From NCBI RefSeq assembly GCF_000467855.2, contig NZ_KI259221.1, positions 124,108-188,107 on the forward strand: a stretch of 64,000 nucleotides of DNA, read 5' to 3'. The notes beneath the pieces were generated by a model that did not search any database, was not told where the DNA came from, and saw only the letters and a program-made list of their open reading frames with translations. The DNA comes from Porphyromonas sp. oral taxon 278 str. W7784. GTDB lineage: Bacteria > Bacteroidota > Bacteroidia > Bacteroidales > Porphyromonadaceae. This document shows, piece after piece, positions 24,859-33,499 of the stretch; the first letter of the stretch is position 1, and each line of letters starts with the position of its first letter. Position numbers and translations under genes: made by a program.

Positions 24859-26646
24859 TTAGTCGAGCTTAAGGACAGCGAGGAAGGCCTTCTGAGGGAC
24901 CTCTACTGTACCGATCTGCTTCATACGCTTCTTCCCCTCCTTCTGCTTCTCTAGGAGCTTACGCTTACGGGATACGTCGCCCCCATAGCACTTAGCCGTC
25001 ACGTCCTTGCGCACGGCCTTGATCGTCTCACGGGCAATGACCTTAGCTCCGATAGCGGCCTGGATAGCGATGTCGAACTGCTGACGTGGAATGAGTTCCT
25101 TGAGCTTCTCACACATGCGACGACCAAAGGCTACACTATTGTCTACGTGCGTCAGTGTCGAGAGCGCATCCACGGGGTCTCCATTGAGGAGGATGTCGAG
25201 CTTAACAAGCTTCGAGGGGCGGAAGTCACTGAGGTGGTAGTCGAAGGAAGCATAGCCCTTGGAGACACTCTTGAGCTTGTCGTAGAAGTCGATGACGATC
25301 TCCCCAAGAGGGAGGTCAAAGAAGATCTCGATGCGGTCGCCCGAGATGTACTCCTGCTTGATCAGCTGACCTCGCTTGCCGAGGCAGAGGGTCATGATGG
25401 GGCCGATATACGCTGTGTTGGTGATCACCGAAGCTCTGATATAGGGCTCTTCGATGTGGTCGATCGAGGTGATGTCGGGTAGTCCTGAGGGGTTGTGTAC
25501 CTCCTTGCATTCGCCCTTCTTGTCATAGACCTTGTAGGATACGTTGGGCACAGTGGTGATGACATTCATCCCAAACTCTCGGTCGAGACGCTCCTGGATG
25601 ATCTCCATGTGCAGGAGACCTAGGAAGCCACAGCGGAAGCCAAAGCCTAGAGCGATGGAGCTCTCGGGCTGGAAGGTCAGCGAGGCATCATTGAGCTGGA
25701 GCTTCTCTAGTGAAGCACGGAGGTTCTCGAAGTCTTCGCTCTCGATGGGGTAGAGCCCTGCGAAGACCATGGGCTTGACCTCCTCGAAGCCCGCAATAGC
25801 TTCCTTAGCCCCCCCATCGACGTGTGTGATGGTATCACCGACCTTGACCTCACGGCTGGTCTTGATCCCAGAGATGATGTAGCCGACGTCGCCTGTAGAG
25901 ACCTCCTTGCGGGGCTCCATATCGAGGCGGAGGACACCGACTTCGTCGGCATCATACTCCTTACCTGTGGCGATGAACTTCACATGATCCCCCTTGCGGA
26001 TACGACCATTGACGACCTTGAAGTAGGCGATGATCCCACGGAAGGGGTTGAAGACGGAGTCGAAGATTAAGCACTGCAGTGGAGCCTCGGGGTCACCCTT
26101 GGGTGCAGGGATACGCTCGACGATGGCACGGAGGATGTCGTCGACACCTAGCCCCGTCTTGCCACTGGCTCGGATGATCTCCTCACGCTTACAGCCGAGA
26201 AGCTCGATGATCTGATCTTCGACTTCCTCGGGCATGGCACTTGGGAGGTCCACCTTGTTGATCACGGGGATGATCTCTAGATCATGCTCCAGAGCCATGT
26301 AGAGGTTGGAGATGGTCTGAGCTTGGATGCCCTGAGCTGCGTCGACGATGAGTAGTGCCCCTTCGCAGGCGGCGATAGAGCGGGAGACTTCGTAGGAGAA
26401 GTCTACGTGCCCTGGGGTGTCGATGAGGTTCAGGACATAGTCCTCACCATCCAGCTGGTAGTTCATCTGGATAGCGTGGCTCTTGATGGTGATCCCTCGC
26501 TCACGCTCGAGATCCATATTGTCGAGTACCTGCTCCTGAAGGTCCTTCCCCGAGACCGTCTGTGTCGTCTCGAGTAGGCGGTCAGCTAGCGTACTCTTCC
26601 CATGGTCAATATGGGCTATTATGCAAAAGTTACGTATATGCTTCAT
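24859..26646 (-). CDS. lepA: Elongation factor 4 (LepA)
   Basis: A ribosome-binding GTPase of 595 residues. The start at 26646 ([22 protein letters not shown]) is the conserved one; an in-frame ATG at 26745 would add 33 unconserved residues and cross the promoter. G motifs are [17 protein letters not shown] and NKVDLPSA. Domains II and III and the LepA-specific C-terminal domain ([11 protein letters not shown] near the end) follow. It is the first gene of the run lepA-dnaB-M24-coaD-SUI1. The predicted -7 box ends only 9 bases before the ATG, so the mRNA would have almost no leader. Confidence 0.96.
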   Translation of the reverse strand: MKHIRNFCIIAHIDHGKSTLADRLLETTQTVSGKDLQEQVLDNMDLERERGITIKSHAIQMNYQLDGEDYVLNLIDTPGHVDFSYEVSRSIAACEGALLIVDAAQGIQAQTISNLYMALEHDLEIIPVINKVDLPSAMPEEVEDQIIELLGCKREEIIRASGKTGLGVDDILRAIVERIPAPKGDPEAPLQCLIFDSVFNPFRGIIAYFKVVNGRIRKGDHVKFIATGKEYDADEVGVLRLDMEPRKEVSTGDVGYIISGIKTSREVKVGDTITHVDGGAKEAIAGFEEVKPMVFAGLYPIESEDFENLRASLEKLQLNDASLTFQPESSIALGFGFRCGFLGLLHMEIIQERLDREFGMNVITTVPNVSYKVYDKKGECKEVHNPSGLPDITSIDHIEEPYIRASVITNTAYIGPIMTLCLGKRGQLIKQEYISGDRIEIFFDLPLGEIVIDFYDKLKSVSKGYASFDYHLSDFRPSKLVKLDILLNGDPVDALSTLTHVDNSVAFGRRMCEKLKELIPRQQFDIAIQAAIGAKVIARETIKAVRKDVTAKCYGGDVSRKRKLLEKQKEGKKRMKQIGTVEVPQKAFLAVLKLD

Positions 26647-26654
26647 CTTGGATG

Positions 26655-26686
26655 CAAAGATACTAAAGCCCCCGAAGTCTGCCCAA
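26655..26686 (-). promoter_or_regulatory. Predicted promoter of the lepA run
   Basis: TTGG (26683-26686), 20 bases, then TATCTTTG (26655-26662) on the minus strand. The short distance to the ATG (8 bases) implies near-leaderless transcription. Confidence 0.6.
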
Positions 26687-26739
26687 TCTACCCCGCTAAG
26701 ATGCCTAGATGCTGGTATCTCTACCTCTCCGCCGGATGA

Positions 26740-26825
26740 GCCCATTCATGGGTCGCCCCAGTGACCCATGAATGGGTCGGTGCGGTACCCCATGAATGGG
26801 TCCCTCGGGCGACCCATGTATGGGG
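26740..26825. repeat. 24-bp-period palindrome array (locus B, four units)
   Basis: Units are GCCCATTCATGGGT (26740-26753), ACCCATGAATGGGT (26764-26777), CCCCATGAATGGGT (26788-26801) and ACCCATGTATGGGG (26812-26825). Spacers are all exactly 10 bases (CGCCCCAGTG, CGGTGCGGTA, CCCTCGGGCG). Unit centres fall at 26746.5, 26770.5, 26794.5 and 26818.5. The array lies between the lepA promoter and the terminator of the downstream plug gene. Confidence 0.9.
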
Positions 26826-26857
26826 GGCCTTTCGAGCCGTCATCCTTCATGAAAGAG

Positions 26858-26898
26858 GAGCGTCTAGGCTCACTCCGAAGAGCTAAGCCTAGACGCTC
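26858..26898 (-). terminator. Terminator of the ribE-plug run
   Basis: GAGCGTCTAGGCT pairs with AGCCTAGACGCTC over 13 bp with a 15-base loop, 34 bases beyond the stop at 26932. Confidence 0.7.
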
Positions 26899-26931
26899 GG
26901 TGTGCGGATAGATGAGGGGCTACGATCGACA

Positions 26932-28197
26932 CTAGAACTCCAGCACGCCGAGGAGCTGATCAGCTCGGTCGGAGGGGGAGCGGTAGTAGGCTAGGAGGGT
27001 GTAGTAGTTCTTCGTCTCCCAGTGATCTCCGACGGTGGGGGCGGAGAGGAGCGTCGACGAGCCCTCGGGAAGGAAGAGGTACTGGTACTCCTGATAGCCG
27101 ACCTTGAGGGGAAGGGTTGTGGTGTAGCTCTGAGTAGCTTCGTCGTAGCGCAGGGTACGCTCTTGGAGTGAATGGTAGCGGAACGCCTCGCCCTCGAGGA
27201 CTACCCGACCACCCTCGAGGCGAGGGCTCTCGAGAGTGAAGGTGACCCAGTGATAGTCCCCCTCGGTCTCGGGGCTAGAACTCATGTCTGAGCGGATGAT
27301 CTGTATCCCCTGGAAGCTCTGCTCATAGCTGTAGGGAAGGAGGGATCTATTTCGCTGGGGGTAGAGTAGGAGCGCATAGCCCTCATCCGTAGGGTGGCTG
27401 TCAGCTACCCCTAGCCCTCGGATGCGGTCGGAGAGGTGCTCGAGCTTGGCGTAGGTATTGCCTCCGAGGAAGAGCGCCCCCTGAGGCCCTTCGTAGCTCA
27501 GCCGTCCCTGTAGGTAGCTCGAGGGGGCTGTGAGGGTCACGGCGTTGTCCCAGCGGGCATTCTGTAGGACGAGGATGCGTAGCTCTTGGTCTAGCCTCCT
27601 GGATAGGCCCGAGGGCGCCTGTACCTGTAGGTCGACCTCTTGGTGCTTCCCCTGATAGTCCTGCCAAGCCTCGCCCGAGACGCTGGCGGAGAGGCTGAGG
27701 GTGGGGGAGACGACAGCGAAGGGGACTTCGAGGAGAGCTACCTCGGGTGAGGTCGGGTCATAGATGGTGATGCGGTAGTTCCCCGATCGCTTGAGCTGGG
27801 TCTGCTCATTGGGGAGCGTGAGCGTGTAGTGATCATAGGGGACGAGCGTCCCTGAGCTCGGCGTGGGGAGCTCCAGCTCTGCGCCATCGAAGCCCGAAAT
27901 ATATTCTACGGGAAGGAGCGAGGAGGGACTCCAGTCGGCATCATAGTGCCGGATGCGATAGCAGAGTCGTGAGCCTTCGCCCGCTATGAGGTCGAAGCCG
28001 AGCTGGAGCTGCTCTGAGGAGCCAAGGGTGAGGTAGTAGAAGCGGGGGCGCTCCGCAGTACTCCTCCCGACGAGGCGCATCGTCACCGCTCCGAGCTGAG
28101 GCTCTGCGGGTAGAAGAGGAGCACCCTCAGCTCTTAGCTCCGAGAGGAGACCAAGGGTGAGGGTGCAGAGGAGTAGCCATAGCGTACGAGACCGCAT
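26932..28197 (-). CDS. Type IX secretion system plug protein (DUF5103 family)
   Basis: A 421-residue exported protein with signal peptide MRSRTLWLLLCTLTLGLLSELRA. The N-terminal part shows the DUF5103 pattern: YRIRHYDADWSPSSLLPVEYISG, then a YDHYTLTLPN segment and RSGNYRITIYDP. In Flavobacterium a protein of this family plugs the SprA translocon of the type IX secretion system on the periplasmic side; the role here is inferred from family. It is 12 bases downstream of ribE, which suggests co-transcription without an obvious functional link. Confidence 0.85.
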   Translation of the reverse strand: MRSRTLWLLLCTLTLGLLSELRAEGAPLLPAEPQLGAVTMRLVGRSTAERPRFYYLTLGSSEQLQLGFDLIAGEGSRLCYRIRHYDADWSPSSLLPVEYISGFDGAELELPTPSSGTLVPYDHYTLTLPNEQTQLKRSGNYRITIYDPTSPEVALLEVPFAVVSPTLSLSASVSGEAWQDYQGKHQEVDLQVQAPSGLSRRLDQELRILVLQNARWDNAVTLTAPSSYLQGRLSYEGPQGALFLGGNTYAKLEHLSDRIRGLGVADSHPTDEGYALLLYPQRNRSLLPYSYEQSFQGIQIIRSDMSSSPETEGDYHWVTFTLESPRLEGGRVVLEGEAFRYHSLQERTLRYDEATQSYTTTLPLKVGYQEYQYLFLPEGSSTLLSAPTVGDHWETKNYYTLLAYYRSPSDRADQLLGVLEF

Positions 28198-28209
28198 GAG
28201 TCTGAGGGG

Positions 28210-28815
28210 CTAGAGGCTGTATTCGTTCATCTTGCAGAGGTACTTCCCGACGATGTCGAACTCGAGGTTCACGACCGATCCCACACAGATATCCTTGAAG
28301 TTCGTGTGCTCATGTGTGTAGGGGATGATCGCCACGCCGAAGGAGGTCTTCTCCGAATTGCAGACCGTGAGGCTGACCCCATTGACGGCTACTGAGCCCT
28401 TCTCTACGGTGATGTAGCCCTTGCGAGCTAGGGCGGCATCCGTGGCATGCTCGAAGCGGTAGAGCCAGCTACCATCAGCCTCTTCAACAGAGGTACAGAC
28501 GGCCGTCATGTCTACGTGCCCCTGGACGATGTGCCCATCCAGTCTACCCCCGAGGAGCATGCTACGCTCGAGGTTGACCCGATCCCCGATGGAGAGCTTC
28601 CCGAGGTTGGACCGATCGAGCGTCTCCTGGATAGCCGTCACCGTGTAGGTATGCTCGTCATGAGCCACGACCGTGAGGCATACTCCGTTGTGGGCGACAC
28701 TCTGGTCGATCTTGAGCTCGTGAGCAAAGGGACAAGAGAGGGTGAGGTGCAGATTCTCTCCTTCACGCTCTAGGGCGACGACCTGCCCGCAAGCTTCTAC
28801 GATTCCTGAAAACAT
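28210..28815 (-). CDS. ribE: Riboflavin synthase alpha chain
   Basis: It dismutates two 6,7-dimethyl-8-ribityllumazines into riboflavin and a pyrimidinedione. The 201-residue protein consists of two lumazine-binding repeats: MFSGIVEACGQVV to the first GHIVQGHVD (1-97), and a second repeat containing GVSLTVCNSEKTSFGVAIIPYTHEHTN. The conserved MFTGIVE N-terminus reads MFSGIVE. A TATCTTTG box lies 43 bases upstream and a perfect 30-bp palindrome sits where the -33 box should be. No FMN riboswitch is seen. Confidence 0.95.
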   Translation of the reverse strand: MFSGIVEACGQVVALEREGENLHLTLSCPFAHELKIDQSVAHNGVCLTVVAHDEHTYTVTAIQETLDRSNLGKLSIGDRVNLERSMLLGGRLDGHIVQGHVDMTAVCTSVEEADGSWLYRFEHATDAALARKGYITVEKGSVAVNGVSLTVCNSEKTSFGVAIIPYTHEHTNFKDICVGSVVNLEFDIVGKYLCKMNEYSL

Positions 28816-28857
28816 AGTATATGATATGATGCTATTAGTTGAAATACTTCTCTACAA

Positions 28858-28865
28858 CAAAGATA
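28858..28865 (-). promoter_or_regulatory. Predicted -7 box of the ribE run
   Basis: TATCTTTG on the minus strand, 43 bases upstream of the ATG. The -33 position (about 28885) falls within a palindrome instead of TTTG. Confidence 0.5.
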
Positions 28866-28884
28866 AGACATCTCGACTAGCTTC

Positions 28885-28914
28885 TCGCTACTCTTCACTA
28901 GTGAAGAGTAGCGA
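28885..28914. promoter_or_regulatory. Perfect 30-bp palindrome, possible operator for ribE
   Basis: TCGCTACTCTTCACT and its exact reverse complement abut with no spacer. It begins 19 bases upstream of the ribE -7 box, so it overlaps the -33 region. No T-run follows on either strand, which argues against a terminator. Binding by a dimeric regulator is inferred. Confidence 0.55.
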
Positions 28915-28923
28915 AGAAAAGAA

Positions 28924-28952
28924 AAGGTATCAGCCACGATGACTGATACCTT
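28924..28952 (-). terminator. Rho-independent terminator of tRNA-Pro
   Basis: AAGGTATCAG and CTGATACCTT form a perfect 10-bp stem with a 9-base loop, followed on the minus strand by TTCTTTTC. Confidence 0.85.
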
Positions 28953-28969
28953 ACTTTCCTGATCTTCTG

Positions 28970-29042
28970 TCGGGATGAGAAGACTCGAACTTCCGACCTC
29001 CACGTCCCGAACGTGGCGCGCTACCAACTGTGCTACATCCCG
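28970..29042 (-). tRNA. tRNA-Pro (anticodon CGG)
   Basis: Acceptor CGGGATG pairs with CATCCCG. Anticodon stem CCACG/CGTGG encloses TTCGGGA, anticodon CGG. The T-loop TTCGAGT is present and CCA is not encoded. A TAACTTTG box and a terminator flank it. Confidence 0.94.
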
Positions 29043-29075
29043 ATGGCACTCAGTATCTCGGATGCTGAGGCATCG

Positions 29076-29083
29076 CAAAGTTA
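29076..29083 (-). promoter_or_regulatory. Predicted -7 box of tRNA-Pro
   Basis: TAACTTTG on the minus strand, 33 bases upstream of the tRNA. No good -33 box. Confidence 0.5.
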
Positions 29084-29189
29084 AGGAAATTCTCTTGACT
29101 AGATGCGGGTGAGAGGTGTGAATCTAGCGGATCGCCGCCCTCTCCTGCCCTCGAGTGAGGAGCTATCCAATAGTGAGGGGAGGAGCTCG

Positions 29190-30689
29190 CTATACAAGTG
29201 CTCCCTCCTCAATGCGTCCAGAGAGCCTCTGGTGCATGGCGGTAGCCGCTCGGCGTCCATCGCCCATGGCGAGGATGACGGTGGCTGCTCCACGCACGAT
29301 ATCCCCCCCGGCGTAGACGTCCGACATAGAGGTCTGCTTGTCGTCTCCGACGATGATATTGCCCCACTTATTGACTTCGAGCCCCGGCATGGAGTTAGTC
29401 ACTAGAGGATTAGCCGAGTAGCCGATGCAGATGATCACCTCATCGATGGGCATGGTGATGATATCACCGGGGATCGCCACGGGACGGCGTCTACCGCTCT
29501 CGTCGGGCTCCCCTAGCTCCATACGCTGTAGGCGCATAGCTGTGACCCGCCCAGACTCATCGCCTAGGTACTCTACGGGATTGTGTAGGGTGAGGAACTC
29601 CGTCCCCTCCTCACGGGCGTGCTTGATCTCTTCGGCACGGGCGGGCATCTCCTCTTCGCTTCGGCGATAGACGATGACGGCTTGCTTCGAGTCGAGACGG
29701 ATGGCCGTACGGACAGCATCTATAGCGGTATTCCCCCCGCCGATGACAGCGACACGCTTGCCACGAAGGCTAGGGAGTTCGGCGGCGAGCTCTTCAGGGC
29801 TCATGAGGTTGTACTTAGCTAGATATTCGCTGGCGGTATAGACGCCCTTGAGGTCTTCACCTGGAATACCCATATAGTTGGCTACTCCCACACCTGTGGC
29901 GATGAAGATGCCCTCCATCCCTTGGGCTTTGAGGTCCTCGTAGGTGATCGTCTTCCCCACGATGGTATTCGCCACGAAGTGTACGCCTAGGTCACGCATC
30001 TTCTCTAGCTCATCCTCGATGATACTATTCGGTAGGCAGAACTCTGGGATCCCATAGCGGAGGACTCCCCCGAGCTGGCTCTCCGCCTCGTAGACAGTGA
30101 CGTCGTAGCCCCACTTAGCCATGTCGGTGGCGAAGGATAGCCCTGCTGGGCCACTGCCTACGACAGCGATACGTCCACGCTGAGGCTGGGAGGGACGCTG
30201 AGGCTTGACACTGCGGTCTCGATGGAGACGCTCGTAGTCGGCGACATAGCGCTCGAGGTTGCCGATGGATACCGCCTGCTTCTTGAGGCTGACGGTATAG
30301 ATGCACTGGCTCTCGCACTGCTTCTCCTGAGGACAGACACGCCCACATACAGCGGGGAGCGAGCTAGTCTCACGGATGATGTCTAGAGCCTGGAGCATCT
30401 CGCCCTTCTCTATAAGCTTGATGAAGGAGGGGATATGTATGCCTACGGGACAGCCCTCGACACAGCCCGGGGTGGGGCAGTCGAGACAGCGACGAGCCTC
30501 GGCCATAGCCTCCTCTCGTGTGTAGCCTAGGGCTACCTCTTCGTGGAAGGATGTGATGCGCTCCTCGATAGGGAGCTCGGATATTGCTGTGCGCTCATGG
30601 AGGATGCGCTCTTTGTTGGGATGAGCCTTGCGTAGCTCTGTGCGCCAGTCCTGACTACGCCGCTCTTTGATTAGCTCTTGCTTGGTCAT
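29190..30689 (-). CDS. gltA: NADPH-dependent glutamate synthase small subunit / NfnL-like oxidoreductase
   Basis: A 499-residue flavoprotein. An N-terminal helical iron-sulfur domain carries CLDCPTPGCVEGCPVGIHIP and VCGRVCPQEKQCESQC (two 4Fe-4S clusters). Two Rossmann domains follow: the FAD loop VGSGPAGLSFA and the NAD(P)H loop VIGGGNTAIDAVRTA. This is the GltA/GltD family. Without a large synthase subunit or an NfnS partner next to it, the reaction may be glutamate synthesis as a stand-alone enzyme with an external partner, or NAD(P)H-ferredoxin transhydrogenation. Two TATCTTTG boxes 10 bp apart lie upstream. Confidence 0.9.
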   Translation of the reverse strand: MTKQELIKERRSQDWRTELRKAHPNKERILHERTAISELPIEERITSFHEEVALGYTREEAMAEARRCLDCPTPGCVEGCPVGIHIPSFIKLIEKGEMLQALDIIRETSSLPAVCGRVCPQEKQCESQCIYTVSLKKQAVSIGNLERYVADYERLHRDRSVKPQRPSQPQRGRIAVVGSGPAGLSFATDMAKWGYDVTVYEAESQLGGVLRYGIPEFCLPNSIIEDELEKMRDLGVHFVANTIVGKTITYEDLKAQGMEGIFIATGVGVANYMGIPGEDLKGVYTASEYLAKYNLMSPEELAAELPSLRGKRVAVIGGGNTAIDAVRTAIRLDSKQAVIVYRRSEEEMPARAEEIKHAREEGTEFLTLHNPVEYLGDESGRVTAMRLQRMELGEPDESGRRRPVAIPGDIITMPIDEVIICIGYSANPLVTNSMPGLEVNKWGNIIVGDDKQTSMSDVYAGGDIVRGAATVILAMGDGRRAATAMHQRLSGRIEEGALV

Positions 30690-30746
30690 GATATCGAGTA
30701 ATCTTGTATCGTGTTACCCAGCTTAATAAGTGATAAAATACAGAAG

Positions 30747-30764
30747 CAAAGATAAGCAAAGATA
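30747..30764 (-). promoter_or_regulatory. Two tandem -7 boxes upstream of gltA
   Basis: TATCTTTG occurs at 30757-30764 and again at 30747-30754 on the minus strand, offset by exactly 10 bases. Neither has a canonical -33 box. The leader would be about 50-60 bases. Confidence 0.5.
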
Positions 30765-30800
30765 GAAAGGGGTGAAACTATGAGTACATCCCCCATAAAA

Positions 30801-30846
30801 AGAGGCTATGACCTCCCGTGTCCGAAGACCGGAGATCATAGCCTCT
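30801..30846 (-). terminator. Terminator of the pta-ackA operon
   Basis: AGAGGCTATGA pairs with TCATAGCCTCT, and an inner CTCC/GGAG extends the stem. On the minus strand it is followed by a short T-containing stretch (TTTTTATGG). Confidence 0.75.
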
Positions 30847-30884
30847 GCTGATAGAGGGGAGGGATACTCCTCCGAGGGGTGGAG

Positions 30885-32138
30885 CTACTTGCTCAGGATA
30901 TCGTAGGTGTCTCGTGCGATCATGTACTCCTCATCGGTAGCTACGACCACGACCTTGACACGGCTATCGGGGGCACTGATGACCTGGCTCTTCCCACCGA
31001 AGGTCTCGCTATTGAGCTGCTCATCCAGCTTGATACCGAGGAACTCAAGTCCAGAGCATACATCGGAGCGTAGGGCAGCACGATTCTCTCCGACCCCAGC
31101 GGTGAAGACGAGGAGGTCAAGCCCACCAAGAGCAGCAGCGTAGGCGCCGACATACTTCTTGACACGGTAGGCATGCATCGCGAGCGCTAGCAGGTCACGG
31201 TGTGAACCTTGCTTAGCTGCTGCATCGACGTCACGCATATCCGGACCTTGGGTACTGATCCCCGCGACCCCACTCTTCTTCGTCAGGAGATAGGTCACAT
31301 CCTCAGGGTCGAAGTGTGTCTTCCCTGGGGTGGGGTTCTTCAGATAGGGAGCGATGAAGTCAGGGGCGAAGTCCTTCTTGGATAGGATGTAGTCGATGAC
31401 CCCACTATCGATATCCCCTGCACGGGTACCCATGATCAAGCCTTCGCTGGGAGTGAGCCCCATGGAGGTATCGATACACTTGCCATTGAGGACAGCAGCC
31501 ATAGAGGCTCCGCTACCGATATGGGCGGTGACGATCTTGATCTGTGAGCGGTCGAGACCAGCGAGCTCTGCCCCCTTGGCACTCACATAGTCGTGGCTCG
31601 TCCCGTGGAAGCCATAGCGACGGATGCGATATTTATCGTAGAACTCATAGGGGAGGGCATACATGTAAGCATGCTCGGGCATGGTCTGGTGGAAGGCCGT
31701 ATCGAAGACCCCTACTTGAGGGATCTGAGGCAGGACCTTCGTGACAGCCTCGATACCGAGGATGTTCGCAGGATTGTGCAGAGGAGCTAGCTGGGAGCAC
31801 TCATGGAGCATGCTGACGACCTCGGGGGAGATACGTACACTCTCAGCGAAGCGCTCAGCACCGTGTACCAGTCGATGCCCAATAGCGTCGATCTCATCGA
31901 AGGAGGCTACGAAGCCTTCCTCCTTGAGGATGTCGAGGATGATCTCCACACCACGGGTATGATTGGGGATGTCGTAGTGGCGCTTTACCTTCTCACCAGC
32001 GAGGTTGCGGAAGGTGATGAAGGAGTCATTGATGCCTACACGCTCTTCATTGCCTGAGGTCAGGACCTGATAGTTGGGGAGCTCAATGAGGGCGAACTTC
32101 AGTGAGGAGCTACCGCAGTTGAGGACTAGGATTTTCAT
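30885..32138 (-). CDS. ackA: Acetate kinase
   Basis: It converts acetyl phosphate and ADP to acetate and ATP, the energy-yielding step of acetate fermentation. The 417-residue length is close to the family norm. LVLNCGSSSLKFAL at the start, RYGFHGTSHDYV, HIGSGASMAAVLNGKCIDTSMGLTPSEGL and FTAGVGENRAALR are all hallmark segments. It is 31 bases downstream of pta in the same operon. Confidence 0.97.
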   Translation of the reverse strand: MKILVLNCGSSSLKFALIELPNYQVLTSGNEERVGINDSFITFRNLAGEKVKRHYDIPNHTRGVEIILDILKEEGFVASFDEIDAIGHRLVHGAERFAESVRISPEVVSMLHECSQLAPLHNPANILGIEAVTKVLPQIPQVGVFDTAFHQTMPEHAYMYALPYEFYDKYRIRRYGFHGTSHDYVSAKGAELAGLDRSQIKIVTAHIGSGASMAAVLNGKCIDTSMGLTPSEGLIMGTRAGDIDSGVIDYILSKKDFAPDFIAPYLKNPTPGKTHFDPEDVTYLLTKKSGVAGISTQGPDMRDVDAAAKQGSHRDLLALAMHAYRVKKYVGAYAAALGGLDLLVFTAGVGENRAALRSDVCSGLEFLGIKLDEQLNSETFGGKSQVISAPDSRVKVVVVATDEEYMIARDTYDILSK

Positions 32139-32169
32139 AGGATGTTACTTAGAGTAGGGATTACAGAGC

Positions 32170-33186
32170 TTAGCCCTTATTGGCCTTGAGAGCAATGGCT
32201 TGGTTAGCGGTGATAGCTGCCATCTTGTAGATATCATCGATGGAGGCACCACGGCTGAGGTCATTGACGGGAGCTGCCATCCCCTGTAGGACGGGACCTA
32301 CAGCCTCTGCACCGGCAAGGCGCTGTACGAGCTTGTAGCCGATGTTGCCCGCTTCGAGGGAGGGGAAGATGAGGACATTTGCCTTACCAGCGACAGGACT
32401 GCCTGGAGCCTTGAGGGCTGCCACCTTGGAGACAAGAGCGGCATCAAGCTGGAGCTCCCCATCGAGCTGTAGGTCGGGAGCCATCTCCTTAGCGATACGT
32501 GTAGCCTCGACGACCTTGTCTACCATCTCGTGCTGGGCACTTCCCTTGGTAGAGAAGCTGAGCATAGCGATACGAGGCTCTACACCAGCGATAGCACGTG
32601 CTGAGCCTGCTGAGGCCACTGCGATCTGTGCTAGTTCGGCAGCCGTAGGATTAGGCATGACGGCGCAGTCTGCGAAGAGTAGAAGCCCATTGTCGCCGTA
32701 GTCAGCATTGGGGAGGAACATCATGAAGATACCACTCACACAGCTGATACCAGGAGTAGTCTTGACGATCTGTAGCGCTGGACGGAGTACATCTCCCGTG
32801 GCATTGATCGCCCCAGCTAGTTCGCCATCAGCATCCCCAGCCTTGATCATCAGACAGCCGAGATAGAGCGGATCTTCGACGAGGACGGCAGCCTTCTCTT
32901 CGGTGAGACCCTTCTTACGACGGAGGTCGAGTAGGAGGTCGATATATGCCTGCTTCTTGTCGTGGTTCTTAGGGTCGAGGAGGTTAGCCTTATCGATATG
33001 GCTTAGACCCAGCTCCTGAGCCCGTGCACGGATCTCACTGGGAGCGCCTATGAGTGTGAGGCGTACGACTCCATCTGCGAGCAGACGGTCTGCAGCTTTG
33101 AGTGTCCTTTCTTCGGTACCTTCAGGGAAGACGATATGCTGAGGATTCGCCTTAGCCCTATCGATAATGTCTTGAATCAAGTCCAT
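32170..33186 (-). CDS. pta: Phosphate acetyltransferase, short form
   Basis: It interconverts acetyl-CoA and acetyl phosphate. The 338-residue protein is the single-domain PTA type, without the N-terminal regulatory domain of E. coli Pta. Typical segments are IVFPEGTEERTLKAADRLL, AGDADGELAGAINATGDVLRPALQ and FPSLEAGNIGYKLVQRLAGAEAVGPVLQG. It is first in the pta-ackA operon. A TAACTTTG box lies 45 bases upstream of the ATG. Confidence 0.96.
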   Translation of the reverse strand: MDLIQDIIDRAKANPQHIVFPEGTEERTLKAADRLLADGVVRLTLIGAPSEIRARAQELGLSHIDKANLLDPKNHDKKQAYIDLLLDLRRKKGLTEEKAAVLVEDPLYLGCLMIKAGDADGELAGAINATGDVLRPALQIVKTTPGISCVSGIFMMFLPNADYGDNGLLLFADCAVMPNPTAAELAQIAVASAGSARAIAGVEPRIAMLSFSTKGSAQHEMVDKVVEATRIAKEMAPDLQLDGELQLDAALVSKVAALKAPGSPVAGKANVLIFPSLEAGNIGYKLVQRLAGAEAVGPVLQGMAAPVNDLSRGASIDDIYKMAAITANQAIALKANKG

Positions 33187-33230
33187 AGTGATGGGAGATT
33201 TGATGTTGAGTATTAATTATGTATGTGATC

Positions 33231-33238
33231 CAAAGTTA
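33231..33238 (-). promoter_or_regulatory. Predicted -7 box of pta-ackA
   Basis: TAACTTTG on the minus strand, 45 bases upstream of the ATG. No clear -33 box. Confidence 0.5.
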
Positions 33239-33368
33239 AGCAATATCTACTATCTATAGATGGGTCATGAGGGTGTCTCATCTAGCTCCTCGGCTAAGGA
33301 GCTGATACAAAGACCTCTCAGAGCTATATTAGATACCAATAGATAGGAGATAAGTAGCTAAGAGGGAG

Positions 33369-33476
33369 CTAGAGATGAGCCTGAGTAGGTACCCATAGGG
33401 ATAGCCTCCTCATCTCTAGGTAGAGCAAAGCCCCTCCTCATACCTTCAAGATGCGGGGGAGTGAGGAGGGGCTTTG
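33369..33476 (-). terminator. Two tandem hairpins downstream of fbp
   Basis: The first after the fbp stop (33426-33476) is a 15-bp perfect stem, CAAAGCCCCTCCTCA with its complement. The second (33369-33419) pairs CTAGAGATGAG with CTCATCTCTAG (11 bp). The first is the main terminator candidate. Confidence 0.7.
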
Positions 33477-33499
33477 GATTCGATGGATAGAAGTAGGGA

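Larger units (their letters stand above)
33187..33499. other. Intergenic region between pta and fbp
   Basis: 313 bases holding the pta -7 box (33231-33238), a small hairpin AGCTCCT/AGGAGCT (33284-33303), an 11-bp hairpin at 33369-33419 and the fbp terminator at 33426-33476. Confidence 0.5.

Noticed and set aside
26647-26745. N-terminally extended LepA from the ATG at 26745
   Set aside because: The added residues are not LepA-like and the stretch contains the predicted promoter and part of the repeat array.
26740-26825. Palindrome arrays as CRISPR arrays
   Set aside because: Units are 13-14 bases and palindromic, spacers are 10 bases and similar between loci, and no cas gene is present.
28885-28914. 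The 30-bp palindrome as a terminator
   Set aside because: There is no T-run on either strand, and the tRNA-Pro transcript already has a good terminator at 28924-28952.
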